A stretch of DNA of 64,000 nucleotides. It comes from an uncultured Clostridia bacterium. GTDB lineage: Bacteria > Bacillota > Clostridia > Tissierellales > Peptoniphilaceae. Of the stretch, positions 1 through 10,670 are shown piece after piece. The position numbers were made by a program, and so were the translations under genes. The stretch covers positions 98,411 through 162,410 of the forward strand of contig CAMYBS010000002.1 in assembly GCA_947254025.1 (NCBI GenBank), written 5' to 3'. Each line of letters opens with the position of its first letter. The first letter of the stretch is position 1. A model generated the notes under the pieces. It worked only from the letters and a program-made list of their open reading frames with translations, was not told the origin of the DNA and made no database searches.

Positions 1-61
1 TTAATACAAAAATTGGCAGCAAAAATATTCTAAACATTGTAATTTTATTTGCTAGGTTCAT
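1..61 (-). CDS. pgsA: CDP-diacylglycerol-glycerol-3-phosphate 3-phosphatidyltransferase, 5' end only
   Basis: Only the first 20 codons are present before the window edge. They begin with ATG at position 61 after the ribosome binding site AGAGGTGA, and read [20 protein letters not shown]. This matches the start of PgsA proteins, where an N-terminal NK-T-x-x-R motif leads into the first membrane helix. PgsA is the integral membrane enzyme that makes phosphatidylglycerol phosphate. The start lies inside the last codons of rimO (17-nt overlap in another frame), so the two are probably translationally coupled. The rimO-pgsA order is common in Firmicutes. The gene is cut by the window, not broken. 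Confidence 0.8.
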   Translation of the reverse strand, partial: MNLANKITMFRIFLLPIFVL

Positions 62-1382
62 AAATTTCACCTCTTAAATCATACTCGAGTGCTTCTGCGA
101 TCTTAATATCAAAAAAGCTTCCAAGTTCTAAATCTTTATCTGTGCTTATGTAAACAAGTCCATCAACATCAGGAGCGTCCATAAAGCTTCTCGCTGTGTA
201 CTCGCCATCTGATCCGTCTTCGATTAAACACTTCATAACTGTTCCTACTCTCTTTTCTAAACTTGCTCTTGAGATATCCATTTGCGCATCCATAATCTCT
301 TCTCTTCTTAGCCTCTTTGTATCCTCATCAAGCTTTTCATTAAAGGAGTAACTTCTTGTACCTTCTTCGTCGCTATATTCAAAGACGCCAAGCTTATCAA
401 ACTTTTCTTCTTTTATAAAGTTTAATAGCTCTTTAAAGTCTTCATCGCTCTCTCCCGGAAAGCCGACTATGAAGGTTGTTCTTAGTACTAAGTCGTCTAT
501 CTTTGTTCTAAGTTTACTTATTAAAGCGTGTGTCTCTTCTTTGTTTATATGCCTGTTCATCATCTTAAGCACGTGATCTGATGCGTGTTGAAGCGGTATA
601 TCCATGTACTTAAGTATTCTATCTGATGAATTAAATGTTTCGATTAGCTCATCAGTAATATTGTCTGGATATAAATACATAATTCTTATCCACGGCATCT
701 TCGTCCTCTCAAGTATCGCCTTCAATAGCATATCAAGTGACGGCCTTGAGTATATATCTGTGCCGTAATCAGTTGTGTTTTGTGCTATAAGTATTACTTC
801 CTTAGTACCAAGCTTGTATAGATGATTAATTTCATTAACTATATCATCGATTGGTCTCGACCTTAGTCTGCCTCTAAGCTTTGGTATTATGCAATAAGTG
901 CATAGGTTGTTACAACCTTCAGCAATCTTTACATACTCTGTGATATCCGCAGCATCCTTTTCTATATATTCAATATCTGCATTTATATTGTCAACGTAAA
1001 CATCGTCTTTGTTATTATCTTCATACTCTTTAATTATGCTCGCAATATTTTGGAACATACCCGTACCAACTATGATGTCTATCTCTGGTATCTCTTCTTT
1101 AAGTTCTTTTGAATACCTTTGAGCAAGGCAGCCGCTAACTATAATCTTAGCACCTGCCTTCTTTTGATTAATCATATCAAATATTGCGTCTATAGACTCT
1201 TCCTTAGCTGCATTTATGAACGAGCAAGTGTTGATAATTATATAATCAGCCTCGCTTGGATTGTTTATAATTGTATAGTCATCATTCTTTAGCTTATATG
1301 CCATAGTTTCTGAGTCTACATCATTTTTTGAGCAGCCCATAGTAAGTATAAATACTTTATTCAAGTGTTTCACCGCTTTCAC
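45..1382 (-). CDS. rimO: Ribosomal protein S12 methylthiotransferase RimO
   Basis: This cytoplasmic radical-SAM enzyme adds a methylthio group to an Asp of ribosomal protein S12. The N-terminal MTTase domain has its three cluster cysteines at about residues 17, 53 and 85; the CSKNDVDSE motif around Cys17 is typical of RimO rather than MiaB or MtaB. The radical-SAM CX3CX2C motif is at about 157-164 (CNNLCTYC). The last 65 or so residues form a TRAM-like RNA-binding domain. The length of 445 residues is normal. The start is GTG and overlaps the 3' end of ftsK by 26 nt. A second GTG at 1373, preceded by GGTGA, is an equally good start. It belongs to the rpsO-pnp-dut-uppP-ftsK-rimO-pgsA run. Confidence 0.95.
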   Translation of the reverse strand: MKAVKHLNKVFILTMGCSKNDVDSETMAYKLKNDDYTIINNPSEADYIIINTCSFINAAKEESIDAIFDMINQKKAGAKIIVSGCLAQRYSKELKEEIPEIDIIVGTGMFQNIASIIKEYEDNNKDDVYVDNINADIEYIEKDAADITEYVKIAEGCNNLCTYCIIPKLRGRLRSRPIDDIVNEINHLYKLGTKEVILIAQNTTDYGTDIYSRPSLDMLLKAILERTKMPWIRIMYLYPDNITDELIETFNSSDRILKYMDIPLQHASDHVLKMMNRHINKEETHALISKLRTKIDDLVLRTTFIVGFPGESDEDFKELLNFIKEEKFDKLGVFEYSDEEGTRSYSFNEKLDEDTKRLRREEIMDAQMDISRASLEKRVGTVMKCLIEDGSDGEYTARSFMDAPDVDGLVYISTDKDLELGSFFDIKIAEALEYDLRGEIYEPSK

Positions 1383-3741
1383 CGTTTAAATTCTCAATAT
1401 CTTCTTTTTCAATCAATACTTTTCTAGGCTTAGATCCATCGTAACCGCTTACAACGCCCATCTCTTCCATCTGATCGACAATTCTTGCAGCACGAGAGTA
1501 GCCTATCTTAAGCTTTCTTTGTAAATATGATATAGATGCTTGTCCATCCATCACCACAAGTTTAACTGCTTCTTCGTATAATTCATCTTTATCGTCTTGC
1601 ATAGTTTGACTAGTGTTATTTGTTGTGATTGACTCAACTGCATCTTGATTATAATTTGCTTCACCTTGGTTCCTAATAAAGTCACAAACACTCTTAACTT
1701 CCTTATCGCTTACAAAGGCGCCTTGAACTCTAATCGGCTTTGAAAGGTTCGATGGGTAGTAAAGCATATCGCCCTTGCCTAGAAGCTTTTCAGCTCCACT
1801 CATATCAAGTATAGTTCTAGAGTCTATTTGTGAAGAAACTTGGAAGGAAATTCTCGAAGGAATGTTCGCCTTTATAGTTCCTGTAATGACATCAACCGAC
1901 GGTCTTTGTGTTGCAACTATTAAGTGCATACCTGCAGCTCTCGCCATCTGAGCAAGCCTGCATATAGCGTCTTCTACCTCTGTTGCAGCAACCATCATTA
2001 AGTCTGCAAGCTCGTCTATGATTATAACGATTTGAGGCATCTTCTCAGTGATAGTCTCAAGCTCGTTGTAGCTTTGCATATCTTTTACATTGTTCTTTGC
2101 AAATAATTGATACCTCTTCTCCATCTCTTGAACCGCCCAGTTAAGTGAGAACTGTGCCTTCTTCGCGTTTGTTACTACCGGTATCAATAGATGAGGAATG
2201 TTGTTATAAACATTTAGCTCAACAACCTTAGGGTCTATCATGATTAGTTTAACTTCGTCAGGTCTCGACTTGTAAAGTATACTCATGATTATGGTATTAA
2301 TGCAAACACTCTTACCAGAACCTGTAGCACCTGCTATAAGTAAGTGAGGCATACTTGCAATGGAACTGATGATAGTATTGCCTGTTACATCCTTGCCAAG
2401 AGCAAGTGGCAATTTTGATTTTAGATTTCTAAATTCATCAGTATCCAAAATTTCTTTTAATAGTAGGGTATCCTTGTTCTTATTAGGAACTTCAATACCA
2501 ACCGCACTCTTGCCTGGTATAGGCGCAAGTATTCTTATATCAGTTGTCGCAAGAGCAAGCGCCAAGTTATCAGAAAGACTTAATATCTTACTTACCTTGA
2601 CTCCAGCAGCAAGACTTATCTCATATGAAGTGATAGTTGGTCCACTATTAACCCCGATAACCTTTGCATCGACACCGAAGTTATTCAGTGTGTCTTGTAT
2701 AATCTTGATGTTGTCTTTAATCTCTCTGCCCTTTGTGCTACTGTTACTAGCTTGAGCTTCTTTAAGCAAGTTTAAAGATGGAAATTCATAGTGAATGATG
2801 TCCTCATTATGAATCTCTTTACTTATATCGATATCTTCACCTTCATCAGTTTTTTCAGTTTCTTTCTTAGTAGTTTTACTTGCTTTTGTCTCTTTTGTTT
2901 CTTTTGTCTCTTCTTTTGAAGCCTCTTTCTTATTTGGCTCTTGATCTAATTTTATATCTTCTTTATTTGCAGAGTCATTGATTTTAATATCTACAAAGTC
3001 GTCACTAAAGTCTTCTTCATTAATGTCCTTACCTACTTTACTATTAGCCTCTTCACCAACAGATGTATTTTCCTCATCACTAAAAATATCATCAGATGAT
3101 AAAATCTTTTTATTCTTCATCTCTTGTCTTTTAAGCTTTATCTTTTCAACACTACTTTCAATACCATCTTGTATTTTGTTCATAGTACTGTCAGTCTTTT
3201 GTGCTATATCAGACTTTTTAATACTTGTTAGCGAGTAGATGTTAATAATATTTATAATAACTAAAACTATAATAGTACCAACTGCTCCAAACAGTCTATA
3301 GAAAAAGTATCCAAAAGCACCGCCAATAAGTCCTCCAGAGTTTAAATCTGTTGATAGTTCGATTGCTTGAGAAACATGTGATGAGAAAGAGCTCATAAGT
3401 ACAGTAGACGAATCAAAGACTACTAAAAGACTTAGAAAGATTATACTAAGTGATATAATAAGTTTTCTTGCATAAGGCCTAGACTTTGGCACCAATAATA
3501 CCAAGGCTATCGCTAGTAAGTAGAATAAAAATATATTAAATCCCATAGAAAAAAGGTAGATAAGACCACTCTTTATCCATCTGCCAAAAACACCTGTTGC
3601 GTCACTATTCGCAAATATTAGCAAAAATATAGACGCAAAAAGTATTGTAAGACCTGATATCAATAAAGATTCATTCTTGTCTACCTTTTTATTTACTTTA
3701 CTTCTTTTTCTTTTATTTGTTCTGTTATTTTTAGTCTTCAT
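1357..3741 (-). CDS. ftsK: DNA translocase FtsK/SpoIIIE
   Basis: A membrane-anchored hexameric DNA pump that clears chromosomes from the division septum. The first 180 or so residues hold four hydrophobic helices. A charged linker rich in Lys, Glu and Thr follows (about 190-310). The motor domain has Walker A GATGSGKS near residue 469 and a Walker B with DELADLMM, with [12 protein letters not shown] downstream. A C-terminal winged-helix gamma domain (about 725-785, with [19 protein letters not shown]) would read polar sequence motifs on the chromosome. At 794 residues it is a normal FtsK/SpoIIIE. The start is ATG after GAAGGGAT. It lies 21 bp downstream of uppP. Confidence 0.95.
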   Translation of the reverse strand: MKTKNNRTNKRKRSKVNKKVDKNESLLISGLTILFASIFLLIFANSDATGVFGRWIKSGLIYLFSMGFNIFLFYLLAIALVLLVPKSRPYARKLIISLSIIFLSLLVVFDSSTVLMSSFSSHVSQAIELSTDLNSGGLIGGAFGYFFYRLFGAVGTIIVLVIINIINIYSLTSIKKSDIAQKTDSTMNKIQDGIESSVEKIKLKRQEMKNKKILSSDDIFSDEENTSVGEEANSKVGKDINEEDFSDDFVDIKINDSANKEDIKLDQEPNKKEASKEETKETKETKASKTTKKETEKTDEGEDIDISKEIHNEDIIHYEFPSLNLLKEAQASNSSTKGREIKDNIKIIQDTLNNFGVDAKVIGVNSGPTITSYEISLAAGVKVSKILSLSDNLALALATTDIRILAPIPGKSAVGIEVPNKNKDTLLLKEILDTDEFRNLKSKLPLALGKDVTGNTIISSIASMPHLLIAGATGSGKSVCINTIIMSILYKSRPDEVKLIMIDPKVVELNVYNNIPHLLIPVVTNAKKAQFSLNWAVQEMEKRYQLFAKNNVKDMQSYNELETITEKMPQIVIIIDELADLMMVAATEVEDAICRLAQMARAAGMHLIVATQRPSVDVITGTIKANIPSRISFQVSSQIDSRTILDMSGAEKLLGKGDMLYYPSNLSKPIRVQGAFVSDKEVKSVCDFIRNQGEANYNQDAVESITTNNTSQTMQDDKDELYEEAVKLVVMDGQASISYLQRKLKIGYSRAARIVDQMEEMGVVSGYDGSKPRKVLIEKEDIENLNGESGETLE

Positions 3742-3762
3742 AAAATCCCTTCGCTTATATCT

Positions 3763-4584
3763 TTATAAAAAACTTGCTATTATGCAAACAATACCTAGTA
3801 CTACTAAGTAATATGAAAATACATGGAATTTTTTATTCTTAGCTAATAACTTGATTAGTCTGATTGCTAAAACTCCTGTAATAAAACTAATAATAAGCCC
3901 AACAATTGCATTTGTGTCGAAACTTACACTAGCTCCCTCTTTATATATGTCCTTAAGTCCTAGGATAAAGCCACCAAACATAGCAGGTATAGCTAGTAAG
4001 AATGAAAAATCTACTGCATCTTTCTTTCTTATGCCTAAAACATGAGAGATAAATATAGTAGAACCCGATCTTGATATGCCTGGTAGAGCAGCAATACCTT
4101 GTACCGCTCCTATAGCAAGCACTGTAGGAACTCCAGCTTCACTTATCTTCTTAGTGCTTCTCATATTAATATCGATAATATAAATCAATACAGCTGTTAT
4201 TAAGAAGCATATACCTATAAGTAGCGCTGACATATATAATTGGTCCAAAAACTTTTCTATAAACAAAGCAATTATAACTGTTGGTATTGTCGCTATAATG
4301 ATGTATAGTGCAAGTTTTTGATAATGATTAAGTGTTATTTTCTCTTTTCTTATAAGTGATGCTATCATCTTAAAGAATTCTTTAATCATATTTATTACTT
4401 GTTTATGATATACAAGCAAAATAGAAAGTAATGTTCCGAAGTGTAAGACTTGTGAGAAGAATACATTACCTTCTTTTATATTAAATAATATTTGTAGTAT
4501 GGCTAAGTGGCCTGATGAGCTTATTGGCAAGAATTCTGTTATGCCCTGAACTATAGCGAGTATTATTGCTTTAAGTAGTGTCAT
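3763..4584 (-). CDS. uppP: Undecaprenyl-diphosphatase UppP (BacA family)
   Basis: An integral membrane phosphatase that recycles undecaprenyl pyrophosphate to the monophosphate carrier used for peptidoglycan synthesis; it confers bacitracin tolerance in other species. The family signature EFLPISSSGH is at residues 17-26, and the second catalytic motif GISRSGST is at about 170. Seven to eight hydrophobic segments span the 273 residues, the normal length. The start codon overlaps the stop of dut (TAATG), so the two are probably coupled. Confidence 0.95.
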   Translation of the reverse strand: MTLLKAIILAIVQGITEFLPISSSGHLAILQILFNIKEGNVFFSQVLHFGTLLSILLVYHKQVINMIKEFFKMIASLIRKEKITLNHYQKLALYIIIATIPTVIIALFIEKFLDQLYMSALLIGICFLITAVLIYIIDINMRSTKKISEAGVPTVLAIGAVQGIAALPGISRSGSTIFISHVLGIRKKDAVDFSFLLAIPAMFGGFILGLKDIYKEGASVSFDTNAIVGLIISFITGVLAIRLIKLLAKNKKFHVFSYYLVVLGIVCIIASFL

Positions 4585-5021
4585 TATTTTACTCCTGTTG
4601 AACCAAAGCCGCCATCTTGTCTTTCAGAGTCTGAAAGCTCATCTACTTCTTCAAAGTCCATCTTCTCATACTTAGATAAAACCATTTGAGCGATTCTCAT
4701 GCCATTTTCAATAATAAAGTCTTCCTTAGAAAAGTTTATTAGAGGAACTTTGATTTCGCCTCTGTAATCACTATCAATAGTGCCAATACCATTGACAAGA
4801 CCTATGCCGTGCTTAACACTTAAGCCTGATCTTGCTCTTATTTGAACTTCGTAAGAAGAAGGTATCTCTAAATAGATACCTGTACTTACTAGTTTAAACT
4901 CTCCTGCCTTTAATACTAAGTCTTCATCAAGTGAAGCTCTTATATCTACTCCAGCTGAGTTTTCTGTTTGGTATTGTGGTATATCGTTTTTACTCTTATT
5001 AATTATCTTTACAGTTGCCAT
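4584..5021 (-). CDS. dut: dUTP diphosphatase (trimeric dUTPase)
   Basis: Hydrolyses dUTP to dUMP and pyrophosphate, keeping uracil out of DNA and feeding dTMP synthesis. All five trimeric dUTPase motifs are present in order: AGVDIRA, RSGLSVKHGI, the catalytic GTIDSDYRGEI, RIAQMVL, and the C-terminal Phe motif RQDGGFGSTG. The length of 145 residues is usual. The ribosome binding site is weak (AGGGCGA). It sits 15 bp after pnp and overlaps uppP. Confidence 0.97.
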   Translation of the reverse strand: MATVKIINKSKNDIPQYQTENSAGVDIRASLDEDLVLKAGEFKLVSTGIYLEIPSSYEVQIRARSGLSVKHGIGLVNGIGTIDSDYRGEIKVPLINFSKEDFIIENGMRIAQMVLSKYEKMDFEEVDELSDSERQDGGFGSTGVK

Positions 5022-5036
5022 GTTGTCGCCCTAAAT

Positions 5037-7133
5037 TTATTTAGATTCACTGTCAGCATTTTCAACTAATGCTTTTCTTGAAAGATTAATTCTTCCTTGT
5101 TCGTCTATAGATGTAACTTTAACCATGATTTCATCGCCAAGCTTTAATACATCTTCTACTTTATTTACTCTTTCTTTAGAGATTTGAGAGATGTGTAGTA
5201 AACCTTCTTTACCGTTTAAAACTTCAACAAAGGCACCGAAGTTAGTTATTCTGTTAACCTTACCGAAGTATACTTCGCCAACTTCTACATCTTTAACGAT
5301 ATCTTCAATCATCTTTTTAGCTCCGTTAACACCTTCCATAGTGTCAGCTGAGATGTAAACATCGCCGTTATCAGTTATATCAATCTTAGCACCAGTTTCT
5401 TCAATAATCTTATTGATTACTTTTCCGCCTGAACCTATAACGTCTCTAATCTTTTCAGGATCAATCTTTATAGTTGCAATCTTTGGAGCGTATTCCGATA
5501 ATTCTGCTCTTGGAGCATCGATAGCTGATTTGATTACATCAAGTATTTCAAATCTTGCTGTTCTAGCTTGTTCTAGTGCAGTCTTCATTATCTCTTCATC
5601 TATACCTTGAACTTTAATATCCATTTGCATAGCTGTGATACCGTCTTTAGTGCCAGCAACCTTAAAGTCCATATCTCCTAGGTGGTCTTCTAGACCTTGT
5701 ATATCTGTTAGTATCCTTGTAGTGTCATCTGATTTAATAAGTCCCATCGCAATACCTGCAACTGGCTTCTTAATTGGAACGCCCGCATCCATTAGTGCAA
5801 GAGTTGAACCGCAAATACTTGCTTGTGATGATGAACCGTTTGAGCTTAGAACTTCTGATACAAGTCTAATTGTATATGGAAACTCTTCTAACGATGGCAC
5901 AACAGGAACAAGTGCTCTTTCTGCTAGTGCACCATGGCCTATCTCTCTTCTGCCTGGGCTTCTAAGAGGTCTAACATCTCCAACTGAGTATGGTGGGAAA
6001 TTGTATTGATGCATGTAGTGCTTTTCGCCTTCTTCAACAAGTCCATCTTGTGATTGACTATCGCCAAACGAACCAAGTGTAGCTATAGTTAATACTTGAG
6101 TTTGACCCCTTTTGAATAGTCCTGAGCCGTGTGCTCTAGGTAATATTCCAACCTCAGCAGAAAGCGGTCTGATTTGTTCAGTGTTTCTACCATCTGGTCT
6201 TTGATTTCTCTCAAGAATGCCCTTTCTAAACTCTTCACTTGTTATATCGTCAATAGTCTTAAGTATACTTCTTTGATCATCTGGATATTTTTCAAGATAC
6301 TTATTTAGTATAGCATCTTTTACAGATTCGCTATTTTCAATTCTTTGGATCTTATCTGCTTCAAAAATTGAATTTTTAATGTCTTCTCTAAACTCAGCAT
6401 CAATCTCTTTAAATATCTCTTCTTTAGCTTCAAATTTTTCAAAAGTATATTTTTCTTTACCTATCTTCTTAATAATTTCTTCTTCAAATTCACACACTTC
6501 TTTAATTGCTTCATGTCCCTTTAGTATTGCTGTGATCATTTGTTCTTCAGACACTTCGTTTGAGCCTGATTCAACCATCATGATGGCGTCTTTAGTTCCT
6601 GATATACATAAGTTAATATCTGACTTTTCCATCTCTTCTTGTGTTGGATTTATAACGTATTCTCCATCTATAAGTCCAACATATACTGCTGCAGTTGGTC
6701 CATTAAATGGTATGTCTGAAATACATAGAGCTACTGATGAACCAATCATAGCTGCAATCTCCGGACTATTGTCTGGATCAACAGAAAGTACAGTTGCTAT
6801 AACTTGCACATCATTAAAAAAGCCCTCAGGAAATAAAGGTCTAATCGGTCTATCAATTAGCCTTGAAGTTAAAACTGCTTTCTCTGAAGGTCTTCCCTCT
6901 CTCTTTATATATCCTCCTGGTATTTTACCAACAGAATAAAATTTTTCTTCGTAATCAACACTTAGTGGAAAGAAATCTACTCCTTCTCTTGGAGTTTTTG
7001 TGCTTGTCGCATTAACTAAAACATAAGTATCGCCATACTTAACTAAGCAAGATCCACTAGCTTGCTCGCACATTTTACCTGTTTCAATTTCTAAAGGTCT
7101 ACCAGCTAAGGTAGTCTTAAAATTTTCTTGCAT
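5037..7133 (-). CDS. pnp: Polyribonucleotide nucleotidyltransferase (PNPase)
   Basis: A phosphorolytic 3'-5' exoribonuclease of the mRNA decay machinery. Two RNase PH-like domains (about 1-230 and 310-550; the second contains [16 protein letters not shown] and the [10 protein letters not shown] region) flank a helical linker. A KH domain with GSGGKVI at about 560 and an S1 domain at about 620-690 follow. The length of 698 residues is normal. The start is ATG after AAGGAGAT. It lies 48 bp after rpsO, with a terminator-like hairpin between them as at the classic rpsO-pnp junction. Confidence 0.98.
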   Translation of the reverse strand: MQENFKTTLAGRPLEIETGKMCEQASGSCLVKYGDTYVLVNATSTKTPREGVDFFPLSVDYEEKFYSVGKIPGGYIKREGRPSEKAVLTSRLIDRPIRPLFPEGFFNDVQVIATVLSVDPDNSPEIAAMIGSSVALCISDIPFNGPTAAVYVGLIDGEYVINPTQEEMEKSDINLCISGTKDAIMMVESGSNEVSEEQMITAILKGHEAIKEVCEFEEEIIKKIGKEKYTFEKFEAKEEIFKEIDAEFREDIKNSIFEADKIQRIENSESVKDAILNKYLEKYPDDQRSILKTIDDITSEEFRKGILERNQRPDGRNTEQIRPLSAEVGILPRAHGSGLFKRGQTQVLTIATLGSFGDSQSQDGLVEEGEKHYMHQYNFPPYSVGDVRPLRSPGRREIGHGALAERALVPVVPSLEEFPYTIRLVSEVLSSNGSSSQASICGSTLALMDAGVPIKKPVAGIAMGLIKSDDTTRILTDIQGLEDHLGDMDFKVAGTKDGITAMQMDIKVQGIDEEIMKTALEQARTARFEILDVIKSAIDAPRAELSEYAPKIATIKIDPEKIRDVIGSGGKVINKIIEETGAKIDITDNGDVYISADTMEGVNGAKKMIEDIVKDVEVGEVYFGKVNRITNFGAFVEVLNGKEGLLHISQISKERVNKVEDVLKLGDEIMVKVTSIDEQGRINLSRKALVENADSESK

Positions 7134-7156
7134 CTCACATCTCCTTTAATCTAACA

Positions 7157-7183
7157 AAAGAGCGGGATAGCCCCGCCCTCTTT
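7157..7183 (-). terminator. Intercistronic GC-rich hairpin between rpsO and pnp
   Basis: On the minus strand AAGAG(G)GCGGG pairs with CCCGCTCTT around a short loop, followed by TTTTGTTAG. The stem begins at the rpsO stop codon. It looks like a partial terminator or an RNase processing site that would set the ratio of rpsO to pnp message. The stem contains a one-base bulge and the U-tract is short, so full termination is doubtful. Confidence 0.6.
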
Positions 7184-7448
7184 ATCCTCTAATATTTAAT
7201 CTGTCTATTAATTCACGATACTTTTCAATATCAGTGTTATACAAATATTTTAAAAGACCTTTTCTTTGACCTATCATTTTGAATAGTCCTCTTCTTGAAT
7301 GATGGTCTTTCTTGTGTGTCTTTAAGTGCTCTGTAAGGTCATTGATTCTCTTTGTAAATATTGCTATTTGAACTTCTGTAGAACCAGTGTCTCCCTCGTG
7401 CATTTTGTAATCGTCAATGATTTTTGATTTTTCTTCTTTTGATAACAT
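7182..7448 (-). CDS. rpsO: 30S ribosomal protein S15
   Basis: A primary 16S rRNA-binding protein of the small-subunit platform. The 88 residues match the family throughout, including [13 protein letters not shown] near the N-terminus, HSRRGL in the middle and the usual length. The start is ATG after AAAGGGGG. It is the first gene of the rpsO-pnp-dut-uppP-ftsK-rimO-pgsA run and has its own good promoter. The leader holds an imperfect inverted repeat (7486-7508) that could be an S15 autoregulation site, but this is only suggestive. Confidence 0.98.
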   Translation of the reverse strand: MLSKEEKSKIIDDYKMHEGDTGSTEVQIAIFTKRINDLTEHLKTHKKDHHSRRGLFKMIGQRKGLLKYLYNTDIEKYRELIDRLNIRG

Positions 7449-7529
7449 TTTATTATCCCCCTTTAATATTATTTGCCTTAGCCAAGTGTATCGACGGGAA
7501 CGATATACATAGCATAAGGTACCTATATT

Positions 7530-7558
7530 AGTATATCACGAACTTTAGCTTTTGTAAA
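7530..7558 (-). promoter_or_regulatory. SigA-type promoter of the rpsO-pnp operon
   Basis: TTTACA (7553-7558), 17-bp spacer, TATACT (7530-7535) on the minus strand. It is placed about 82 bp before the rpsO start. No intrinsic terminator is visible between ribF and this promoter, so transcription from the upstream nusA-infB operon may also read through. Confidence 0.8.
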
Positions 7559-7575
7559 GCATTTTATACTCATAA

Positions 7576-8475
7576 TTATAAATAATCTTCAAATTCTTTT
7601 GCGAATTCTATATCCTCTTTGATTTGTTTTACTAAGTCACTTTTATCTTCAAAGTTTAACATGTCTCTTATTCTATATATAAAAAATAACCTTACTACGT
7701 CATCATATATGTCCTCTTTGAAGTCAAAGATATTGCTCTCTACACTTACAAAGTCCTCATCAAAGCTTAAATTTTTACCAACGCTTGTGATGGATTTATA
7801 TATCTTGTCTCTAATCTTAATCTTTGTAACGTAGACTCCTTGGTATGGTATGATGTATTCAGTGTTGATATTTAAGTTCGCTGTTGGTATGCCGACTGAT
7901 GAACCATATCTCTTGCCATGAATGACTCTTGATTTGATTGAGTAGTATCTAGATAAGTCTTTGTTTGCACTCATCACTTCGCCTGATAGTATCATCTTCT
8001 TAATATTGCTCGATGAAATTTTTTGCATCTTTTCATCAAGTTCAAAATTTAATACTATAGCGCTCCTATTGCACTCCTTCATCATCTCTTGAAGAAGTTT
8101 AGTATCCCCCAGTTTATCTATACCAAAGCTGTAGTCCTCTCCAGAATATGTTCTTACTGAATCTAGTCTATCGATGAGTATACTCTTAACAAAAACTTTT
8201 GGATCCATATTTTTGATTTTATCTGTGAAGTCGAGTATATAAACCGTATCTATACCAAGCTCTTCGAGTATTTTAATCTTATCATCTATGGTAGTTAAGC
8301 ACTTTTTGTTTTTGAAATCAAGTAATAAGACCGATGACATAAGGCCATCTTTTCTTGCATCACTTATACAGCTTTTAATAATCTTTAAGTGACCAAGGTG
8401 CATTCCATCGAAGTAACCTAGTGCTATATAATTCTTTTCACTTGTAAACTCATCATTTAGATTAATTATCCTCAT
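7576..8475 (-). CDS. ribF: Bifunctional riboflavin kinase/FAD synthetase
   Basis: Makes FMN from riboflavin and then FAD. The N-terminal nucleotidyltransferase domain has the HxGH motif (FDGMHLGH, residues about 23-30). The C-terminal flavokinase domain (about 175-299) has YGSSVGIPTANL. The length of 299 residues is normal. It overlaps truB by 14 nt, the usual truB-ribF arrangement at the end of the nusA-infB operon. No FMN riboswitch is seen. Confidence 0.95.
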   Translation of the reverse strand: MRIINLNDEFTSEKNYIALGYFDGMHLGHLKIIKSCISDARKDGLMSSVLLLDFKNKKCLTTIDDKIKILEELGIDTVYILDFTDKIKNMDPKVFVKSILIDRLDSVRTYSGEDYSFGIDKLGDTKLLQEMMKECNRSAIVLNFELDEKMQKISSSNIKKMILSGEVMSANKDLSRYYSIKSRVIHGKRYGSSVGIPTANLNINTEYIIPYQGVYVTKIKIRDKIYKSITSVGKNLSFDEDFVSVESNIFDFKEDIYDDVVRLFFIYRIRDMLNFEDKSDLVKQIKEDIEFAKEFEDYL

Positions 8476-9343
8476 ATTTATAAACCTTTTTCATATAAAC
8501 ATTATTTCTATTGTTCTGATCTTTTTTAACATAACCCACGCCACAAAACTTTTCAGCGCAGTAAACTTTATAGTACTCTTCCTTGTAAGAGTCATTTACA
8601 TATGAGTTCATACCATTTTGAACTGCCTTAAATCTCTTTTCATTAAGTGTAAGCTTTGGTAGGTTTATGAGCGTATCTACAGACATTAGATCTGTTTCAT
8701 TTAGCTCATCTATGCATATGGCTTCATCTATATTTAACGGACCGCTATTGTACCTCATTAGGTAGTCAATATAAGCAATAGTTCCCAAGCTCTGTGCTAT
8801 GTCATAGGCCAAGGTTCTAATATATGTTCCAGTAGAGACCTCGCTCATGACTATGGCGTATTCTTTTTCTTTGTTAAACTTTAATAACCTGTTTTTATAT
8901 ATCTCAACAGTCTTTGCTCTTATGGTCGTATCAACATCTACATTGTCCCTTGCAAGCTTATACATAGGGACGCCATCAATCTTTTTAGCAGAGTATTTTG
9001 GAGGAACTTGCTCATACTCGCCCTCCATATCTTCTAAAACTCTTACTAGGTCACTTCTATCAAAGTCCCAAGACTTTTCTTCTATGATCTCAGACTCGGC
9101 ATCAAGTGTACCTGTAGTTTTTCCAAAAATTATTCTATAGATATATGCCTTCTTGTCAAAGCCAAGGTAGTCAATAAACTTAGTAGCTTCACCTACTGCT
9201 ATTGGCAAGACTCCAAAAGCCATTGGATCTAAGGTGCCTACATGACCAGTCTTAGTCTTTAAGATATACTTTACTTTATTGGTATAGTATCTACTGGACT
9301 TGCCCTTTTCTTTGAAAATATTGACTATGCCACTAATTTGCAT
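8462..9343 (-). CDS. truB: tRNA pseudouridine(55) synthase TruB
   Basis: Converts U55 of the tRNA T-arm to pseudouridine. The catalytic motif GHVGTLDPMAFGVLPI is near residues 34-49, with Asp in GTLD as the nucleophile. STGTYIRTLAYDIA is the second conserved block. The length of 293 residues is normal. It overlaps nrnA upstream and ribF downstream. Confidence 0.97.
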   Translation of the reverse strand: MQISGIVNIFKEKGKSSRYYTNKVKYILKTKTGHVGTLDPMAFGVLPIAVGEATKFIDYLGFDKKAYIYRIIFGKTTGTLDAESEIIEEKSWDFDRSDLVRVLEDMEGEYEQVPPKYSAKKIDGVPMYKLARDNVDVDTTIRAKTVEIYKNRLLKFNKEKEYAIVMSEVSTGTYIRTLAYDIAQSLGTIAYIDYLMRYNSGPLNIDEAICIDELNETDLMSVDTLINLPKLTLNEKRFKAVQNGMNSYVNDSYKEEYYKVYCAEKFCGVGYVKKDQNNRNNVYMKKVYKYEDN

Positions 9344-10274
9344 TGTCTACATATCCTTTCAATCTCTTTACAAGTTCGTCTAGTTCGCCTTTATAAGTTA
9401 AGCCGGCAGCGTACTTGTGTCCTCCGCCATCAAAGTCTTCTCCGATATTACCTACATCATACTTGTACTTGCTTCTTAAGGATACTTTATATATGTCCTT
9501 GACTTCTTTAATAATCGCTATCATATCGTAATCTTCAAGTCCTTGTAAGAATGCAAGTATATCATCTGTATCTTCTCTAGTAGTATTCGTTTTTTCGAAA
9601 TCCTCATTATTTAAAATGACATAAGCAAAGTCTTTGTAGAAATTTATTTTATCTATGGCAAGTCTATATAGCTCATAGATGTTCTTGCTCATGCTTCTAT
9701 ATAGCTTAATGTTTATTTCATTAATATCTATGCCATAGCTCATAAGTTGTGCAAGCTTATGCATAGTTTCAGCTGTAGTTGATGAGTACATAAACCTGCC
9801 CGTATCTGTATCAATACCGATATATATCATAGTCGCAATCTCTTTGTCTAGTGGCAAGTTTAGCTCTTTTATAATGTCAAAAATTATCTCTGATGTTGAT
9901 GAGTACTCTTCTATGACATAATTTATGCATCCAAAGTAGCTGTTGCTCTTGTGATGATCTATGTTTACTACTTTTTTTGCCTTCTTAAACAATTCGCCAT
10001 CTAAAACCCTTCTTTCATCGGCGCAGTCAAGTACTATAAGTAAATCAACTGGATTTTGATTCTCTACATAGTATTTTTTCTCTTCGATGAACTGATACTT
10101 ACTCGGTATATCATCAGGCTTTATTATATTTATACTTTTATCTTTATACTTTTGTATCAATGATAGATATAAGCCAAGCGAAGAGCCTATATTGTCTCCA
10201 TCAGGTGACCTGTGTGAGACAATATTTATACTTTTTGCTTCTTCAATAGCAAGGCCTATATCTTTTATGCTCAT
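9333..10274 (-). CDS. nrnA: DHH/DHHA1 phosphoesterase, NrnA-like (oligoribonuclease and pAp phosphatase)
   Basis: Probably degrades nano-RNA and dephosphorylates pAp. The DHH domain shows SHRSPDGDNIGSS near the N-terminus, LDCADERR, and the metal-binding VNIDHHKSN. The DHHA1 domain carries FDGGGHKYAAG near the C-terminus. ATG at 10274 fits the usual family start (MSIKDIG) just after the rbfA stop. ATG at 10286 is also possible, and the longer frame from TTG at 10322 is unlikely. The position between rbfA and truB is standard for Firmicutes. Confidence 0.9.
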   Translation of the reverse strand: MSIKDIGLAIEEAKSINIVSHRSPDGDNIGSSLGLYLSLIQKYKDKSINIIKPDDIPSKYQFIEEKKYYVENQNPVDLLIVLDCADERRVLDGELFKKAKKVVNIDHHKSNSYFGCINYVIEEYSSTSEIIFDIIKELNLPLDKEIATMIYIGIDTDTGRFMYSSTTAETMHKLAQLMSYGIDINEINIKLYRSMSKNIYELYRLAIDKINFYKDFAYVILNNEDFEKTNTTREDTDDILAFLQGLEDYDMIAIIKEVKDIYKVSLRSKYKYDVGNIGEDFDGGGHKYAAGLTYKGELDELVKRLKGYVDNAN

Positions 10275-10275
10275 A

Positions 10276-10662
10276 TTATTCTTCATCTTCATCCAACTCT
10301 TCGTCTTCTGTATCGCTTTCAATATTTAATTTGTTTAAAATCTTTTGTATCTCAATACTATATTCAACGCTTTCATCAATTTTAAATCTAAGCTCGGGCA
10401 CTTGTCTAATCTCTAAGACCTTAGCAAGACGAGATCTAATATATCCCTTAGCGTTTTCTAAGGCATCTAATGTATCTTCCTTAGTTTTCTTGCTACCATA
10501 TATCGAAAAGTATATAGTTGCCACAGAAGTATCCTTTGATAAATCAACTTTAGATACGCTCGTCATCTTATCAATCCTAGGATCTTTAAGACCTTCGATT
10601 AGTAGTTCAGATACAATTCTTTTTATTTCAGCTTGTACTCTATATAACCTTCTCTTGTCCAT
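10276..10662 (-). CDS. rbfA: Ribosome-binding factor A
   Basis: Helps mature the 5' end of 16S rRNA in the 30S subunit. It has the KH-like fold sequence pattern, with conserved DPRI near residue 27, VATIYFSIYG in the centre and VPELRFKIDES near 105. A short acidic tail (EDEELDEDEE) ends the 128-residue protein. It lies 8 bp after infB, the usual order. Confidence 0.95.
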   Translation of the reverse strand: MDKRRLYRVQAEIKRIVSELLIEGLKDPRIDKMTSVSKVDLSKDTSVATIYFSIYGSKKTKEDTLDALENAKGYIRSRLAKVLEIRQVPELRFKIDESVEYSIEIQKILNKLNIESDTEDEELDEDEE

Positions 10663-10670
10663 AAACTCAC

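Noticed and set aside
6379..6939. A 186-codon plus-strand frame opposite pnp
   Set aside because: The antisense of a highly conserved gene, with no ribosome binding site and a Ser/Ile-rich translation typical of shadow frames.
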